From positions 62,001 through 126,000 of the forward strand of contig JAPPOQ010000020.1 of assembly GCA_028817895.1 (NCBI GenBank): a stretch of 64,000 nucleotides of DNA, in the 5' to 3' direction. The notes under the pieces are model-generated. The model ran no database searches. It saw nothing but the letters and a program-made list of their open reading frames with translations, and was not told the DNA's origin. Source of the stretch: Ahrensia sp. (GTDB lineage: Bacteria; Pseudomonadota; Alphaproteobacteria; Rhizobiales; Rhizobiaceae). The position numbers and the translations under genes are program-made. This document shows, one piece after another, positions 35,695 through 44,543 of this stretch (position 1 is its first letter; each line of letters opens with the position of its first letter).

Positions 35695-36297
35695 TTGGAC
35701 ACGATTCCAATGACCGCACGCACATTTTCTCAAGCTGTTCTCCCTGCCGACCGCACCCTTGTCCGCAATGTCTTGCTTGCCGTTGGTGGCAGTCTTGCGC
35801 TTTGGGTTTCGGCCAAGATCACAGTGCCGTTCTGGCCGGTTCCGATGACCATGCAGACCCTTGTGGTTCTGATGATCGGCATGATGTTTGGCGCAAAGCT
35901 GGGTATGGCGACTGTGCTGCTATACCTCGCCGAAGGCGCCGCGGGCTTGCCCGTATTTGCCGGAACGCCCGAGAAGGGCATCGGTCTCGCTTACATGATG
36001 GGCACCACCGGCGGTTATCTTGTCGGCTTTGTACTCGCAGCAGGCATTGCGGGGTGGTTTGCAGAACGCGGCTGGGACCGAAACGTTTTCACCACGGCCT
36101 TGGCCATGCTGATTGCCACCGCCGCGATCTATGTTCCAGGCCTCATTTGGCTCGGAACGATTGTCGGCTGGGACAAGCCCGTCCTCGCCTGGGGTCTGAC
36201 GCCGTTCCTGGCTGCGGATGCACTCAAACTGGCCCTGGCAGCCGCCTTGATGCCGCTCCTATGGGCTTTGCTTGCGAAGTTCTTAGCGCGCGGCTGA
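35695..36297 (+). CDS. bioY: Biotin transporter substrate-binding membrane protein BioY
   Basis: A 200-residue membrane protein of the BioY (ECF S-component) family with about six hydrophobic segments. The typical first loop VPFWPVPMTMQTLVV and the GTTGGYLVGFVLAA motif in the second half are present. It imports biotin, alone or with an energy-coupling module; no bioM or bioN is nearby. A TTG at 35695 with AAGGA 7 bases upstream is the likely start; ATG at 35710 is the alternative. I saw no BioR-type operator in front of it. Confidence 0.9.
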   Translation: MDTIPMTARTFSQAVLPADRTLVRNVLLAVGGSLALWVSAKITVPFWPVPMTMQTLVVLMIGMMFGAKLGMATVLLYLAEGAAGLPVFAGTPEKGIGLAYMMGTTGGYLVGFVLAAGIAGWFAERGWDRNVFTTALAMLIATAAIYVPGLIWLGTIVGWDKPVLAWGLTPFLAADALKLALAAALMPLLWALLAKFLARG

Positions 36298-36307
36298 GGC
36301 TGCAACC

Positions 36308-37519
36308 TTGTCTGGTGAGTCGGCGCGTGAGTTTGGTTTTGACCCTGAACGGCTGAAGCGCATCGACCAATGGATGGCGCGCAATATCGATCTGGGGCGA
36401 TTCACCGGGTCGTCCGTTCTGATTGCGCGTCACGGTGAGATCGTACATCTCGGCTGTGTTGGCAAAGCTTCCCTCGCCGACGACAGAGACTATGCGCGCG
36501 ACACGATCGTGCGCATCTATTCCATGACGAAGCTCGTCACATCCGTGGCGTTCATGATGCTGCTGGAACGCGGCATTTTGCATCTCGATGCGCCGGTTTC
36601 GAGATTTTTGCCTCAATTCTCGCAAATGAAGGCGTTTGCAGAAGGGGCGACAGACCCGGATGATCTGGTCGATGCACCATCTCCGACCCTGCATCAGTTG
36701 CTCACCCACACCTCGGGCATGTCCTACTCCTTCAATCCCGGCATGCTGGGGCAACTCTACAACGAACGTGGCATAGACACCGGTCCGGGTGTCGGTGGTC
36801 TTGACGGTTTGGTGGGGCGCATCGCGAACATGCCGCTTGGCTTCCAGCCGGGCGAGCGCTGGGAGTATTCGGTTGGCATCGATGTGATTGGCCGCGTCAT
36901 CGAAATCGTGTCCGGCAGGTCGTTGGATGCCTTCTTCCGCGAAGAGATTTTTGAGCCTCTCGGCATGATTGACACGTTCTTCGATCTGCCAAGCGACCGG
37001 CTGCCGCGCTTTGCCGACTGCTTTGTCAAAACGCCTGACGATCCGCGCGCATTGTTTGATGCCGCTGAGACCAGCATATTCCTTTCCGGCAAGGTCAACA
37101 CGCTCTCCGGCGGGGGCGGGTTGCTGTCCACCTTGGACGATTATTTCCGTTTTGGAGAGATGCTGCGCCGGGGCGGCGCGCTTGATGGAGTGCGGCTTTT
37201 GTCGCCCAATTCAGTCGCCTTCATGCGTGCCAACCATCTGCCGGGCGACATCGCGTCGATGGGGCCTGGCAGTTTCGCGGAAATGCCGATGAACGGCATG
37301 GGGTTTGGCATCGGTGGCGCCATGGTGCTTGATCCGGCGCTGGCGCGCATGCCCGGATCGGTGGGCGATTTTGGCTGGGGCGGATACGCCTCGACCTTCT
37401 TCTGGACCGACCCGGTCAAGGAACTGAGTTGCATCTTCTTCACGCAACTTATCCCTTCCTTTGCCTATCCGAACCGCGCGGAACTCAAAGCCTTGGTGCA
37501 TGGCGCGCTGATGGAGTGA
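36308..37519 (+). CDS. Serine hydrolase of the beta-lactamase class C/esterase EstB family
   Basis: A 403-residue serine hydrolase. The nucleophile lies in the SxxK motif SMTK (near residue 72), the second motif is in WEYSVG, and GWGG near residue 360 corresponds to the third (KTG-like) position. No signal peptide is seen, which favours a cytoplasmic esterase over a beta-lactamase. The start is a TTG at 36308 with GAGG about 9 bases upstream. It follows bioY by 10 bases and ends 3 bases from the convergent thioesterase. Confidence 0.85.
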   Translation: MSGESAREFGFDPERLKRIDQWMARNIDLGRFTGSSVLIARHGEIVHLGCVGKASLADDRDYARDTIVRIYSMTKLVTSVAFMMLLERGILHLDAPVSRFLPQFSQMKAFAEGATDPDDLVDAPSPTLHQLLTHTSGMSYSFNPGMLGQLYNERGIDTGPGVGGLDGLVGRIANMPLGFQPGERWEYSVGIDVIGRVIEIVSGRSLDAFFREEIFEPLGMIDTFFDLPSDRLPRFADCFVKTPDDPRALFDAAETSIFLSGKVNTLSGGGGLLSTLDDYFRFGEMLRRGGALDGVRLLSPNSVAFMRANHLPGDIASMGPGSFAEMPMNGMGFGIGGAMVLDPALARMPGSVGDFGWGGYASTFFWTDPVKELSCIFFTQLIPSFAYPNRAELKALVHGALME

Positions 37520-37522
37520 TCA

Positions 37523-37972
37523 TCAGTCTTGAATGACGGGCTGTGAGGCCATGAATCGTTCCATGAGCGCCAGCATGTCATCCGCAGGTTGGACGGAAAT
37601 GCGATTCTCGGGGTCGAAGAACACGTTGACGGAGCGCGAGATCACGCAGCAGGTGTCGCCAACGAAAATGGCGTAGTCTGTCGTCAGTGAGCGTCCGCCG
37701 ATCCGTGACAGGCGCCCGGCGACATCCACCGAGCGGCCAAAGCGGATTTCGTTGAGATAATCCACCGTCAGCCGTGCCAGCACCATGCCGCGCGTTGGCA
37801 GTTTGCCGTCGAAGATTGCATGGAACAGCCCGGTGCGACCGGTTTCGAGATAGGCTGTGATTGCGACATTGTTGATATGCTGCATCGGGTCCTGATCGCT
37901 GTAGCGCATAGTCACCGGCGTGATGACCGGATAGGCGTCGCGATTGCGGGGAATGGATTTGTCGGTCGGCAT
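37523..37972 (-). CDS. Acyl-CoA thioesterase, 4-hydroxybenzoyl-CoA thioesterase-like
   Basis: A 149-residue single hot-dog domain. The motif RYSDQDPMQHINNVAITAYLE near residue 25 is the YbgC/4HBT active-site region, with the Asp in place. It would hydrolyse a short or aromatic acyl-CoA. The start at 37972 fits the domain, but an ATG at 37996 is also possible, and neither has a clear ribosome site. It is divergent from the phosphatase gene. Confidence 0.82.
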   Translation of the reverse strand: MPTDKSIPRNRDAYPVITPVTMRYSDQDPMQHINNVAITAYLETGRTGLFHAIFDGKLPTRGMVLARLTVDYLNEIRFGRSVDVAGRLSRIGGRSLTTDYAIFVGDTCCVISRSVNVFFDPENRISVQPADDMLALMERFMASQPVIQD

Positions 37973-38052
37973 TGGCTGTAAGGATATGATGGACATTTGA
38001 CCGGACAGTCTTACTCTGCCTGGTGCCATTTGCGACACCCCGGACCTGCGGC

Positions 38053-38601
38053 ATGTTTGAACATCGCTTCTACTTTTTGCGCCATGGCGAAACGGAGTGG
38101 AACAAGACGCACAAAACGCAGGGCCAGCTCAACTCACAATTGAACGCGACAGGTCGCGGGCAGGCGGAGCGTGCGGCGGAGGCTCTCAAGAACGAGCCCA
38201 TTGCGCGCATCGTTGCCAGCCCGCTTGATCGGGTCCGCGATACGGCGCAGGTGGTGGCGCGATTTCACAATGTAGACCTCACCTTTGATGACGCCCTGAT
38301 GGAATGCCATCTGGGCGATCATCAAGGCCAACCGCACGGGCCATGGTTGGCACAATACTGGGAAGGTCGCCACGACCCGCCTAATGGCGAGACTTTTGCT
38401 GATTTTGTCGAGCGCGTATGGGCAGCGATGGTGCGAGCAGCCGCGCTTGGCCCCAACACGTTGATCGTTGCGCATGGCGGTTTGTGGCGTGCGGCGCATG
38501 AAAGGGTCCGCATTAGGCCCGTGGTCCTGCCCATGCCCAATGCTTTGCCGCTTCGCATTGAACCGACCGCTGCGGAGTGGTCGGTCACCCAGTTGCTTTG
38601 A
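38053..38601 (+). CDS. Histidine phosphatase superfamily protein
   Basis: A 182-residue phosphoglycerate-mutase-like protein. The catalytic FLRHGETEWN motif is near the N terminus, the phosphate-binding Arg in SPLDRVRDTA, and the second His in IVAHGG. Family members act on small phosphoesters or phosphoproteins; the substrate is unknown. ATG at 38053 is preferred over a GTG at 38023 because it places the RHG motif where the family has it. Confidence 0.87.
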   Translation: MFEHRFYFLRHGETEWNKTHKTQGQLNSQLNATGRGQAERAAEALKNEPIARIVASPLDRVRDTAQVVARFHNVDLTFDDALMECHLGDHQGQPHGPWLAQYWEGRHDPPNGETFADFVERVWAAMVRAAALGPNTLIVAHGGLWRAAHERVRIRPVVLPMPNALPLRIEPTAAEWSVTQLL

Positions 38602-38616
38602 TCACGTTGCTCGAAC

Positions 38617-39912
38617 ATGCCTGATCCGCAAGCCATAGCCGGTGATGCCCAGTTCGTCTCGAAGGCCGATATCGTCATCATTGGTGCCGGGATCGCCGGC
38701 ATCTGCACGGCGCTGGAACTGGCCGAACGTGGTTTGCAGGTTGTGGTTTGCGAAAAGGGCATCGTTGCCGGAGAGCAGTCCAGCAAAAACTGGGGCTGGT
38801 GCCGCAAGATGGGCCGCGATCCTCGTGAACTGCCCCTCGCGAGCCTTTCTTTGCAGCTTTGGCGCGAGATGCGCCAGCGCATCGGTTCCGAAACCGGCTT
38901 TCGCGAGTGCGGCATCGTCTTTCTTTGCGACACGGATGCCAAAATGGCCAAACGCGTTGCATGGAGCGAGGAAAACGCAGAGTTTCACGGACTTTCGACG
39001 CATATCATCGACCAGCATCGAGCGGCAGAACTTGCACCGGGCAGCACGGTGGCCTGGAAGGGCGGGCTCTACACGCCGGATGAAGGCCGCGCCGAGCCAC
39101 AGATTGCCGTCCCGGCCATTGCGGAGGCCGCGCGTCGACTCGGCGTTCGCATCTATCAAAACTGCGCTGTGAGGGGGTTGATGCGCAATGGTGGTGCCGT
39201 TGCCGGAGTGGTAACGGAGCGGGGTGAGGTTGCTTGCGATAGGGTGGTGTTGGCAGGCGGGGCCTGGTCGCGACGCTTTTGCCACAATGAAGGCATCGCG
39301 CTGCCTCAACTGACAGTCACCAACAGCGTCTCGCGGACCGCGCCCATCGATCTGGATATCGACACGACGATCGCTGCCGGCCGGTTCGCAATCAGAAAGC
39401 GTCTCGACGGCGGCTACACGCTGGCAGACAACCAGTACAATGTCGCCGACATCATCCCGGACAGTTTTCGGCTCTTTCGACTGTTTTTGCCGCATCTGGT
39501 CAGTGAATGGGGCGATCTGAAACTTCGCATCGGAAAACGCTTCGTCCAAGAGGTGCGGTTGAAGCGGCGCTGGCAGCTGGATGAGACCACGCCATTCGAA
39601 CAGGTGCGCAGGCTGGAACCCGAACCAGCAGAGCGTTTGCTGGACGAGGCGCTATCGTCGTTGACCCAAGTCTTTCCGCAATTTGCTCAGGCGCGCATTG
39701 TGGAACGTTGGGCCGGTGGCATCGATGTCGTGCCGGATGCCGTGCCGATCATGTCGGCGGTGGACGCGGTGCCGGGATTCTACATCATGACCGGGTTTTC
39801 CGGTCATGGCTTCGGCCTCGGCCCGGGTGCCGGAAGACTGATGGCGCAAATCGTATGCAACGAACCGACTGCCGTTGATGCCGCACCTTTCGCCTTCTCT
39901 CGATTTCAGTAG
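38617..39912 (+). CDS. FAD-dependent oxidoreductase, D-amino acid dehydrogenase/DAO family
   Basis: A 431-residue DAO-type flavoprotein. The FAD-binding motif VIIGAGIAGICTALELAERG is at residues 20-39, and the C-terminal FAD contact reads TGFSGHGFGLGPGAG. The region GIVAGEQSSKNWGWCRKMGRD, near residues 50-70, resembles FAD-attachment loops of amine or amino-acid oxidases. It would oxidise an amine or amino acid and pass electrons to oxygen or the chain. It follows the phosphatase by 15 bases. Confidence 0.85.
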   Translation: MPDPQAIAGDAQFVSKADIVIIGAGIAGICTALELAERGLQVVVCEKGIVAGEQSSKNWGWCRKMGRDPRELPLASLSLQLWREMRQRIGSETGFRECGIVFLCDTDAKMAKRVAWSEENAEFHGLSTHIIDQHRAAELAPGSTVAWKGGLYTPDEGRAEPQIAVPAIAEAARRLGVRIYQNCAVRGLMRNGGAVAGVVTERGEVACDRVVLAGGAWSRRFCHNEGIALPQLTVTNSVSRTAPIDLDIDTTIAAGRFAIRKRLDGGYTLADNQYNVADIIPDSFRLFRLFLPHLVSEWGDLKLRIGKRFVQEVRLKRRWQLDETTPFEQVRRLEPEPAERLLDEALSSLTQVFPQFAQARIVERWAGGIDVVPDAVPIMSAVDAVPGFYIMTGFSGHGFGLGPGAGRLMAQIVCNEPTAVDAAPFAFSRFQ

Positions 39913-40038
39913 GCAGGATCGCCTCGCTGGCGAACTGGCCTCCTTATCAATAGACCGCGACCCGGATGGGGTGGCACAATATCAAACAAGCGCTGATTCT
40001 CGTTCGAGATGATGTGAGCGGCATTTGGGGGACTGACC

Positions 40039-41451
40039 TTGAAGTTTGGAACGAGCGGCCTGCGCGGCCTGGCGGTTGATCTTTCGGGACCGGCCAGCGC
40101 CCTCTACAGCGAGGCCTTCATGCTGCATCTTCGCGCGCTTGGCCTGTCTCAGCCCGGTGCCCCGGTGTTCATCGGTCGTGATTATCGCGCCAGCAGCCCA
40201 ACGATACGCGACCTCTGCGCAGCAGGTGTGTCCGCTCGAGGCTATGTGCCCATTGACTGCGGGACCCTTCCAACCCCTGCCTTGGCCAACTATGCGATGA
40301 CACAGGAAGCGGCGAGCCTGATGATCACCGGCTCGCATATCCCGGAAGACAGAAACGGCATCAAATTCTACCGCCCCGACGGCGAAATCGGGAAGGCGGA
40401 TGAGGAGGCCATCAACTCCATCGCCCAGGAGTTGCGTGGCGACTACGCGCTGTCTGAGTTTCGGCCAGACGAAATGCGCAGCGATCACGGTCCGGCCTTG
40501 GCGACCTTTCGCAGACGCTGCCAATCCATTTTGAAGGCCGACAGTCTTAAGGGGCTGCGCGTCGGCGTTTATGAACACAGCAGCGTGGCGCGTGGTCTGC
40601 TGCACGATGTTTTGCGCCATTACGGTGCGCAGACGCTGTCGCTTGGCCGTTCCGACCATTTCATCGCCGTGGACACAGAAGCTGTGTCTCAAGACACGCA
40701 GCAACAATTGGAAGCCTGGGCCAATGAACATCGGCTCGATGCCATTGTTTCCACCGACGGGGATGGTGATCGCCCGTTGGTGGCAGATGAAAACGGCCAC
40801 ACGCTGCGCGGTGATCTGCTGGGCCTCATCGCTGCGGAGATGGTCGGCGCAACCAGCATCGCAACGCCGGTGACGTCGAACTCCGGCATCGCTTCAACTG
40901 ACATGATGAGCGTCATTCGCACAAAGGTCGGCTCGCCCTTTGTGATCAGTGCCATGGGCGCGGCGGATCGGGACGGCACGGTTGTCGGCTTTGAAGCAAA
41001 TGGAGGCTTTCTACTGGACACCGAGGCGCGCGCTCCAGGCGGCAAGCTCGCGCCCTTGCCGACGCGTGATTGCGTTTTGCCGATTGTGGCTTCGCTTCAT
41101 GCGATGGTGAAAAGCAAGATGCCGCTTTCGGGCTTTGCCGCCGCACGCGAATTTCCTTTCGCTGTCGCAGATCGCTTGCAGGATTTTCCAACCGAGATCA
41201 GCTTCGTGCTCGTTGACGAATTGTCGCACAACGAACAGACAGCAGCGCGATACTTTGCTCCGCTCGGCAAAGTGAGCGACCTCGACATGACGGACGGTGC
41301 GCGCTTTACGCTCAATGGCAATGAGATTGTGCACTACAGGCCATCGGGCAATGCGCCGGAGCTTCGCTGCTATTGCGAGGCGGCCACCCAGCAACGTGCC
41401 GAGGAATTGCTGCGTTTTGGACTGGAACAGGCGGCGAAGCGCGCCGAGTGA
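40039..41451 (+). CDS. Phosphomannomutase/phosphoglucomutase family enzyme
   Basis: A 470-residue alpha-D-phosphohexomutase. The phosphoserine loop is TGSHIPEDRNG (Ser99), the metal loop STDGDGDRP, the sugar loop FEANGGF and the phosphate loop RPSGNAPELR. All four catalytic elements are therefore intact, although the sugar loop differs from the usual GEESGH form, so the hexose specificity is open. The probable start is a TTG at 40039 preceded by a G-rich stretch. Confidence 0.86.
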   Translation: MKFGTSGLRGLAVDLSGPASALYSEAFMLHLRALGLSQPGAPVFIGRDYRASSPTIRDLCAAGVSARGYVPIDCGTLPTPALANYAMTQEAASLMITGSHIPEDRNGIKFYRPDGEIGKADEEAINSIAQELRGDYALSEFRPDEMRSDHGPALATFRRRCQSILKADSLKGLRVGVYEHSSVARGLLHDVLRHYGAQTLSLGRSDHFIAVDTEAVSQDTQQQLEAWANEHRLDAIVSTDGDGDRPLVADENGHTLRGDLLGLIAAEMVGATSIATPVTSNSGIASTDMMSVIRTKVGSPFVISAMGAADRDGTVVGFEANGGFLLDTEARAPGGKLAPLPTRDCVLPIVASLHAMVKSKMPLSGFAAAREFPFAVADRLQDFPTEISFVLVDELSHNEQTAARYFAPLGKVSDLDMTDGARFTLNGNEIVHYRPSGNAPELRCYCEAATQQRAEELLRFGLEQAAKRAE

Positions 41452-41456
41452 CCCAA

Positions 41457-41891
41457 CTACGAAAGCAATGTCGACAGGCGTTGCAGTGCCAACAAGTACC
41501 CTTGCGCACCACAGCCCGCGATGATCGCGCTGGCCTGCGGAGACACATACGACTTGTGGCGCCATTCCTCACGCGCGTGAATGTTTGACAAATGCACCTC
41601 AATAATTGGGCCATCGAACGCTTCCAGAGCGTCGTAAAGCGCAATCGAGGTATGAGTGTAGGCGGCTGGATTGATGATGATCGCCTGAGACTGCTCGCGC
41701 GCTTGCTGTATCCAATCAACAAGCTGTCCTTCGTGGTTTGACTGTTCGAAACGAATGTCAAAACCAAGCTCACTGCCGAGACTGCGGCACGAGGTCTCGA
41801 TATCGGCAAGCGTATCGCTGCCGTAAACTTCCGGCTTCCGCTTACCCAAAAGATTGAGATTGGGGCCGTTGAGAATGGTGATATGCGCCAC
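41457..41891 (-). CDS. aroQ: 3-dehydroquinate dehydratase type II
   Basis: A 144-residue type-II dehydroquinase of the shikimate pathway. The N terminus [18 protein letters not shown] carries the catalytic Arg and Tyr; NPAAYTHTS and [14 protein letters not shown] give the remaining active-site residues. The length is standard. In many alphaproteobacteria it precedes accB and accC, but here it stands next to ureide genes instead. It converges on the phosphohexomutase gene with 5 bases between. Confidence 0.95.
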   Translation of the reverse strand: MAHITILNGPNLNLLGKRKPEVYGSDTLADIETSCRSLGSELGFDIRFEQSNHEGQLVDWIQQAREQSQAIIINPAAYTHTSIALYDALEAFDGPIIEVHLSNIHAREEWRHKSYVSPQASAIIAGCGAQGYLLALQRLSTLLS

Positions 41892-41949
41892 GATCCGCGT
41901 CCGGTGCTGTGAGTTTCGGCTGTGCTGCGCCTAGTAGCGCGAAAGGGGG

Positions 41950-42795
41950 TCAGCGCACAATCGGTCCGAGCGCCGCGTGGCGGTTCACGTCCTTGTAAAG
42001 CAAATAGCGGAAAGGCCCAGGGCCGGCGGCGTAACAGGCCTGAGGGCAGAAGGCGCGCAGCCACATATAGTCGCCCGCTTCCACCTCGATCCAGTCCTGA
42101 TTGAGCTTGTAGCTGGCCTTGCCCTCGAGCACGTAAATGCCATGCTCCATCACATGTGTTTCGGGAAATGGGATCAACCCGCCGGGCTGGAACGTCACGA
42201 TGTTGACATGCATGTCGTGGCGCACATCCGTTGGGTCAACGAAGCGCGTTGTTGCCCACCGTCCTTGCGTATCCGGCATCGGAATGGGGTCGATATCGGT
42301 CTCGTTTACGACGAAAGCCTCGGGTTTTTCGATCCCCTCCACGGTTTCGTAGGATTTTCGAAACCAGTGAAAATGCGCCGGTTCGTTGCTGTCATTTGCA
42401 ACGGTCCAATCTATTCCACCGGGAAGATAGGCGTAGGCGCCCTGTTTCATCGCATGCTCATTGCCGTCGATTTGCAGTGTCCAGCGGCCCTCGGTTGCAA
42501 ACAGGACCGCCTCTGCGTGAGGGCTGGGTTCCGGCTGAGTGCTGCCGCCGCCCGGTGCCACCTCCATCAAGTAGTGCGAGAACGTCTCGGCAAAGCCCGA
42601 CATCGGTCGCGCCAGCACCCATAGACGCGTTTTCTCCCAATGGGGCAGGGCGCTGGTCGTAATGTCCGCCTGGGTTTGCGCCGGGATGAAGGCATAGGCT
42701 GTGGTCAGAACAGCACGCGGGTCCATTCGTTCGGTTTGCGACGGCAGACCGCCTGTCGGCGCATAGTAAGTTCGTTTGGTGTGGTCGTCGGGCAT
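41950..42795 (-). CDS. (S)-ureidoglycine aminohydrolase, bicupin
   Basis: A 281-residue protein with two cupin domains, matching UGHY/YlbA (AllE). It releases ammonia from (S)-ureidoglycine, a step in purine and allantoin breakdown. The first cupin is around PHAEAVLFATEGRW and the second around ETHVMEHGIYVLEG, whose His and Glu probably bind manganese. The ATG at 42795 fits the family N terminus (TYYAPTGGLP). It is divergent from hydroxyisourate hydrolase, which belongs to the same pathway. Confidence 0.9.
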   Translation of the reverse strand: MPDDHTKRTYYAPTGGLPSQTERMDPRAVLTTAYAFIPAQTQADITTSALPHWEKTRLWVLARPMSGFAETFSHYLMEVAPGGGSTQPEPSPHAEAVLFATEGRWTLQIDGNEHAMKQGAYAYLPGGIDWTVANDSNEPAHFHWFRKSYETVEGIEKPEAFVVNETDIDPIPMPDTQGRWATTRFVDPTDVRHDMHVNIVTFQPGGLIPFPETHVMEHGIYVLEGKASYKLNQDWIEVEAGDYMWLRAFCPQACYAAGPGPFRYLLYKDVNRHAALGPIVR

Positions 42796-42917
42796 GGTCG
42801 AGCTTTGCAAGACTGGTGTTGTGCGGTTGTAGCCCAGCACGCCGGTCTTTCCTATGCGCTTTGCATGCTGTGGTAACCGCAATAGACTGCCTGAGAGGCA
42901 ATTTGCGGAGCATCACC

Positions 42918-43277
42918 ATGTCGGAACAGGGATTCTTGACCACGCATATTCTCGACACAGCGCGGGGCGTTCCCGCAGCCGGTGTCGCGATCGAGTTGTT
43001 CCGCCTTGGCCCCGATGGTCGCGACATGGTGGGTGCGGCCGTCACCAATAGCGATGGACGCACGGACACTCCGCTGATCGCCAAGGGTGAGCTGACCGTC
43101 GGCACCTATGAGCTTGTGTTTCACATCGGTGCCTATTTCAAAGGCCACGCGCCGGACAGCGACCACCCGTTCATCGACATTGTTCCGGTGCGTTTCGGCA
43201 TTGATGATGCCTCATCGCATTATCACGTGCCGCTGCTTGCCTCCCCCTTCGGCTATTCGACCTACCGGGGAAGCTAA
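42918..43277 (+). CDS. 5-hydroxyisourate hydrolase (transthyretin-like)
   Basis: A 119-residue transthyretin-related protein. The N-terminal LTTHILDTARGVPA motif and the C-terminal YRGS tetrapeptide are the diagnostic signatures of HIU hydrolase. It opens 5-hydroxyisourate on the way from urate to allantoin. The frame is open upstream, but MSEQGFLTTH at 42918 is the family start. It ends just before the convergent M24 gene. Confidence 0.94.
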   Translation: MSEQGFLTTHILDTARGVPAAGVAIELFRLGPDGRDMVGAAVTNSDGRTDTPLIAKGELTVGTYELVFHIGAYFKGHAPDSDHPFIDIVPVRFGIDDASSHYHVPLLASPFGYSTYRGS

Positions 43278-43278
43278 C

Positions 43279-44538
43279 CTACGCGAGCAGATCTTCCTCA
43301 AACGGATAGCTGGACAGCAATTCGCAGCCGGCTTCGGTGACCAGCACCTGTTCTTCCAGCTTGACGCCATCGCGCTCGCCCTTTGGCCCCATATAGCTTT
43401 CCACCGTCAGCACCATGCCCGGTTCAAGAATGCCGTCATAAGGGTTGGCGCCGCGATGGGCGGGAATGATTTTGGGATATTCATCGCACATGCCGACGCC
43501 GTGAATGATGCAGGCATAAGCGTTTTCCAAACAGTGCTCGGGAATTTTGAAGGACTGCTCCTGGATCTCGCGAAAGCTGATGCCAGGTCGGATCAGCGCC
43601 ATATTGTGCTGCACCTCATCATAGGCGAGGCGATAGATCTCTCTTTGACGCGCCGTCGGCTTGCTTGGTCCGCAATGAAAGGTGCGGGAGACGTCGCAGA
43701 AATAGCCCTTTGGCCCGACCATATCCGTGTCAAAGCCGACGAGATCGCCGTCTTCGATGACGCGTTGGCTCGCCTCCTGATACCACGGATTGATGCGTGA
43801 CCCCGAAGCCAGCATACGCCCGTCATGCCATTCCCCGTGATTGGCGAGATTGGTGTAATTGAGCAGACCCCATAATTGGAGTTCGGTGACGCCGGGCTTC
43901 AGCGCCTCCTTCATCTTGGCAATACCGTGCTCGGCCACCGCGATGGCCCAACGGATGCATTCAATCTCGTCTGGCGACTTTATCAGCCGTGCCTGCTCTG
44001 AAATTGCCACGCCGTCGATTGGCTCTAGTCCCTGTTGCAAACAGGCTTCCGTGACGCTTGGATTGACATATTCGAGCGAAACCCGCCGATTGTCGCTGCC
44101 AATTTCCGCCAGCACGCGCTTGAGATCTTGCGCGAACAGGCGTGCATTGTCGGTCATCGTATCGCCCGCATCGAAAAAGGCGATGTGGTGGGCAGGCTCG
44201 GCTCGATCGATCATGGGGCTGTCGGCATAACCGCCATAGATGATCGTCGGGCCGCCCAACGTGGCCACCAGATAGGTGGTTGGTATGCGCGACTGATAAA
44301 GCGAATAGGTTGCGTAATCCACCGCGTAGCGCAGGCTGGTCGGGTTGACCATGACATGCACATCGACACCCGCAAGCCGCATCTGCTCTTGCAAACGCCG
44401 TTTGCGATAGGCGTAGAGCCGGTCGAGATCGATGTTCGGCAAGTCCCGGATGTGGCGCAGATCGCTCCAGTCATCCTGCACCACCAAACGATCCGGAGTC
44501 ATGCTTTCGGCAACCGTCGGTTGGCGCGCGTCCAGCAT
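43279..44538 (-). CDS. M24 (creatinase/aminopeptidase P fold) protein resembling DMSP lyase DddP
   Basis: A 419-residue pita-bread-fold protein. Probable metal ligands are Asp270, Asp272, Asp282, His346, Glu380 and Glu395. An Asp at position 352, six residues after the His (IIHGVGMCDEYP), corresponds to the catalytic Asp described for DddP. The stretch GEWHDGRMLASGSRINPWYQE is also close to DddP. In an organosulfur-degrading genome a DMSP lyase is plausible, but related Xaa-Pro peptidases and creatinase-like enzymes share the fold. No other DMSP gene is adjacent. It is followed by argC on the same strand. Confidence 0.75.
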   Translation of the reverse strand: MLDARQPTVAESMTPDRLVVQDDWSDLRHIRDLPNIDLDRLYAYRKRRLQEQMRLAGVDVHVMVNPTSLRYAVDYATYSLYQSRIPTTYLVATLGGPTIIYGGYADSPMIDRAEPAHHIAFFDAGDTMTDNARLFAQDLKRVLAEIGSDNRRVSLEYVNPSVTEACLQQGLEPIDGVAISEQARLIKSPDEIECIRWAIAVAEHGIAKMKEALKPGVTELQLWGLLNYTNLANHGEWHDGRMLASGSRINPWYQEASQRVIEDGDLVGFDTDMVGPKGYFCDVSRTFHCGPSKPTARQREIYRLAYDEVQHNMALIRPGISFREIQEQSFKIPEHCLENAYACIIHGVGMCDEYPKIIPAHRGANPYDGILEPGMVLTVESYMGPKGERDGVKLEEQVLVTEAGCELLSSYPFEEDLLA

Positions 44539-44543
44539 GGGAG

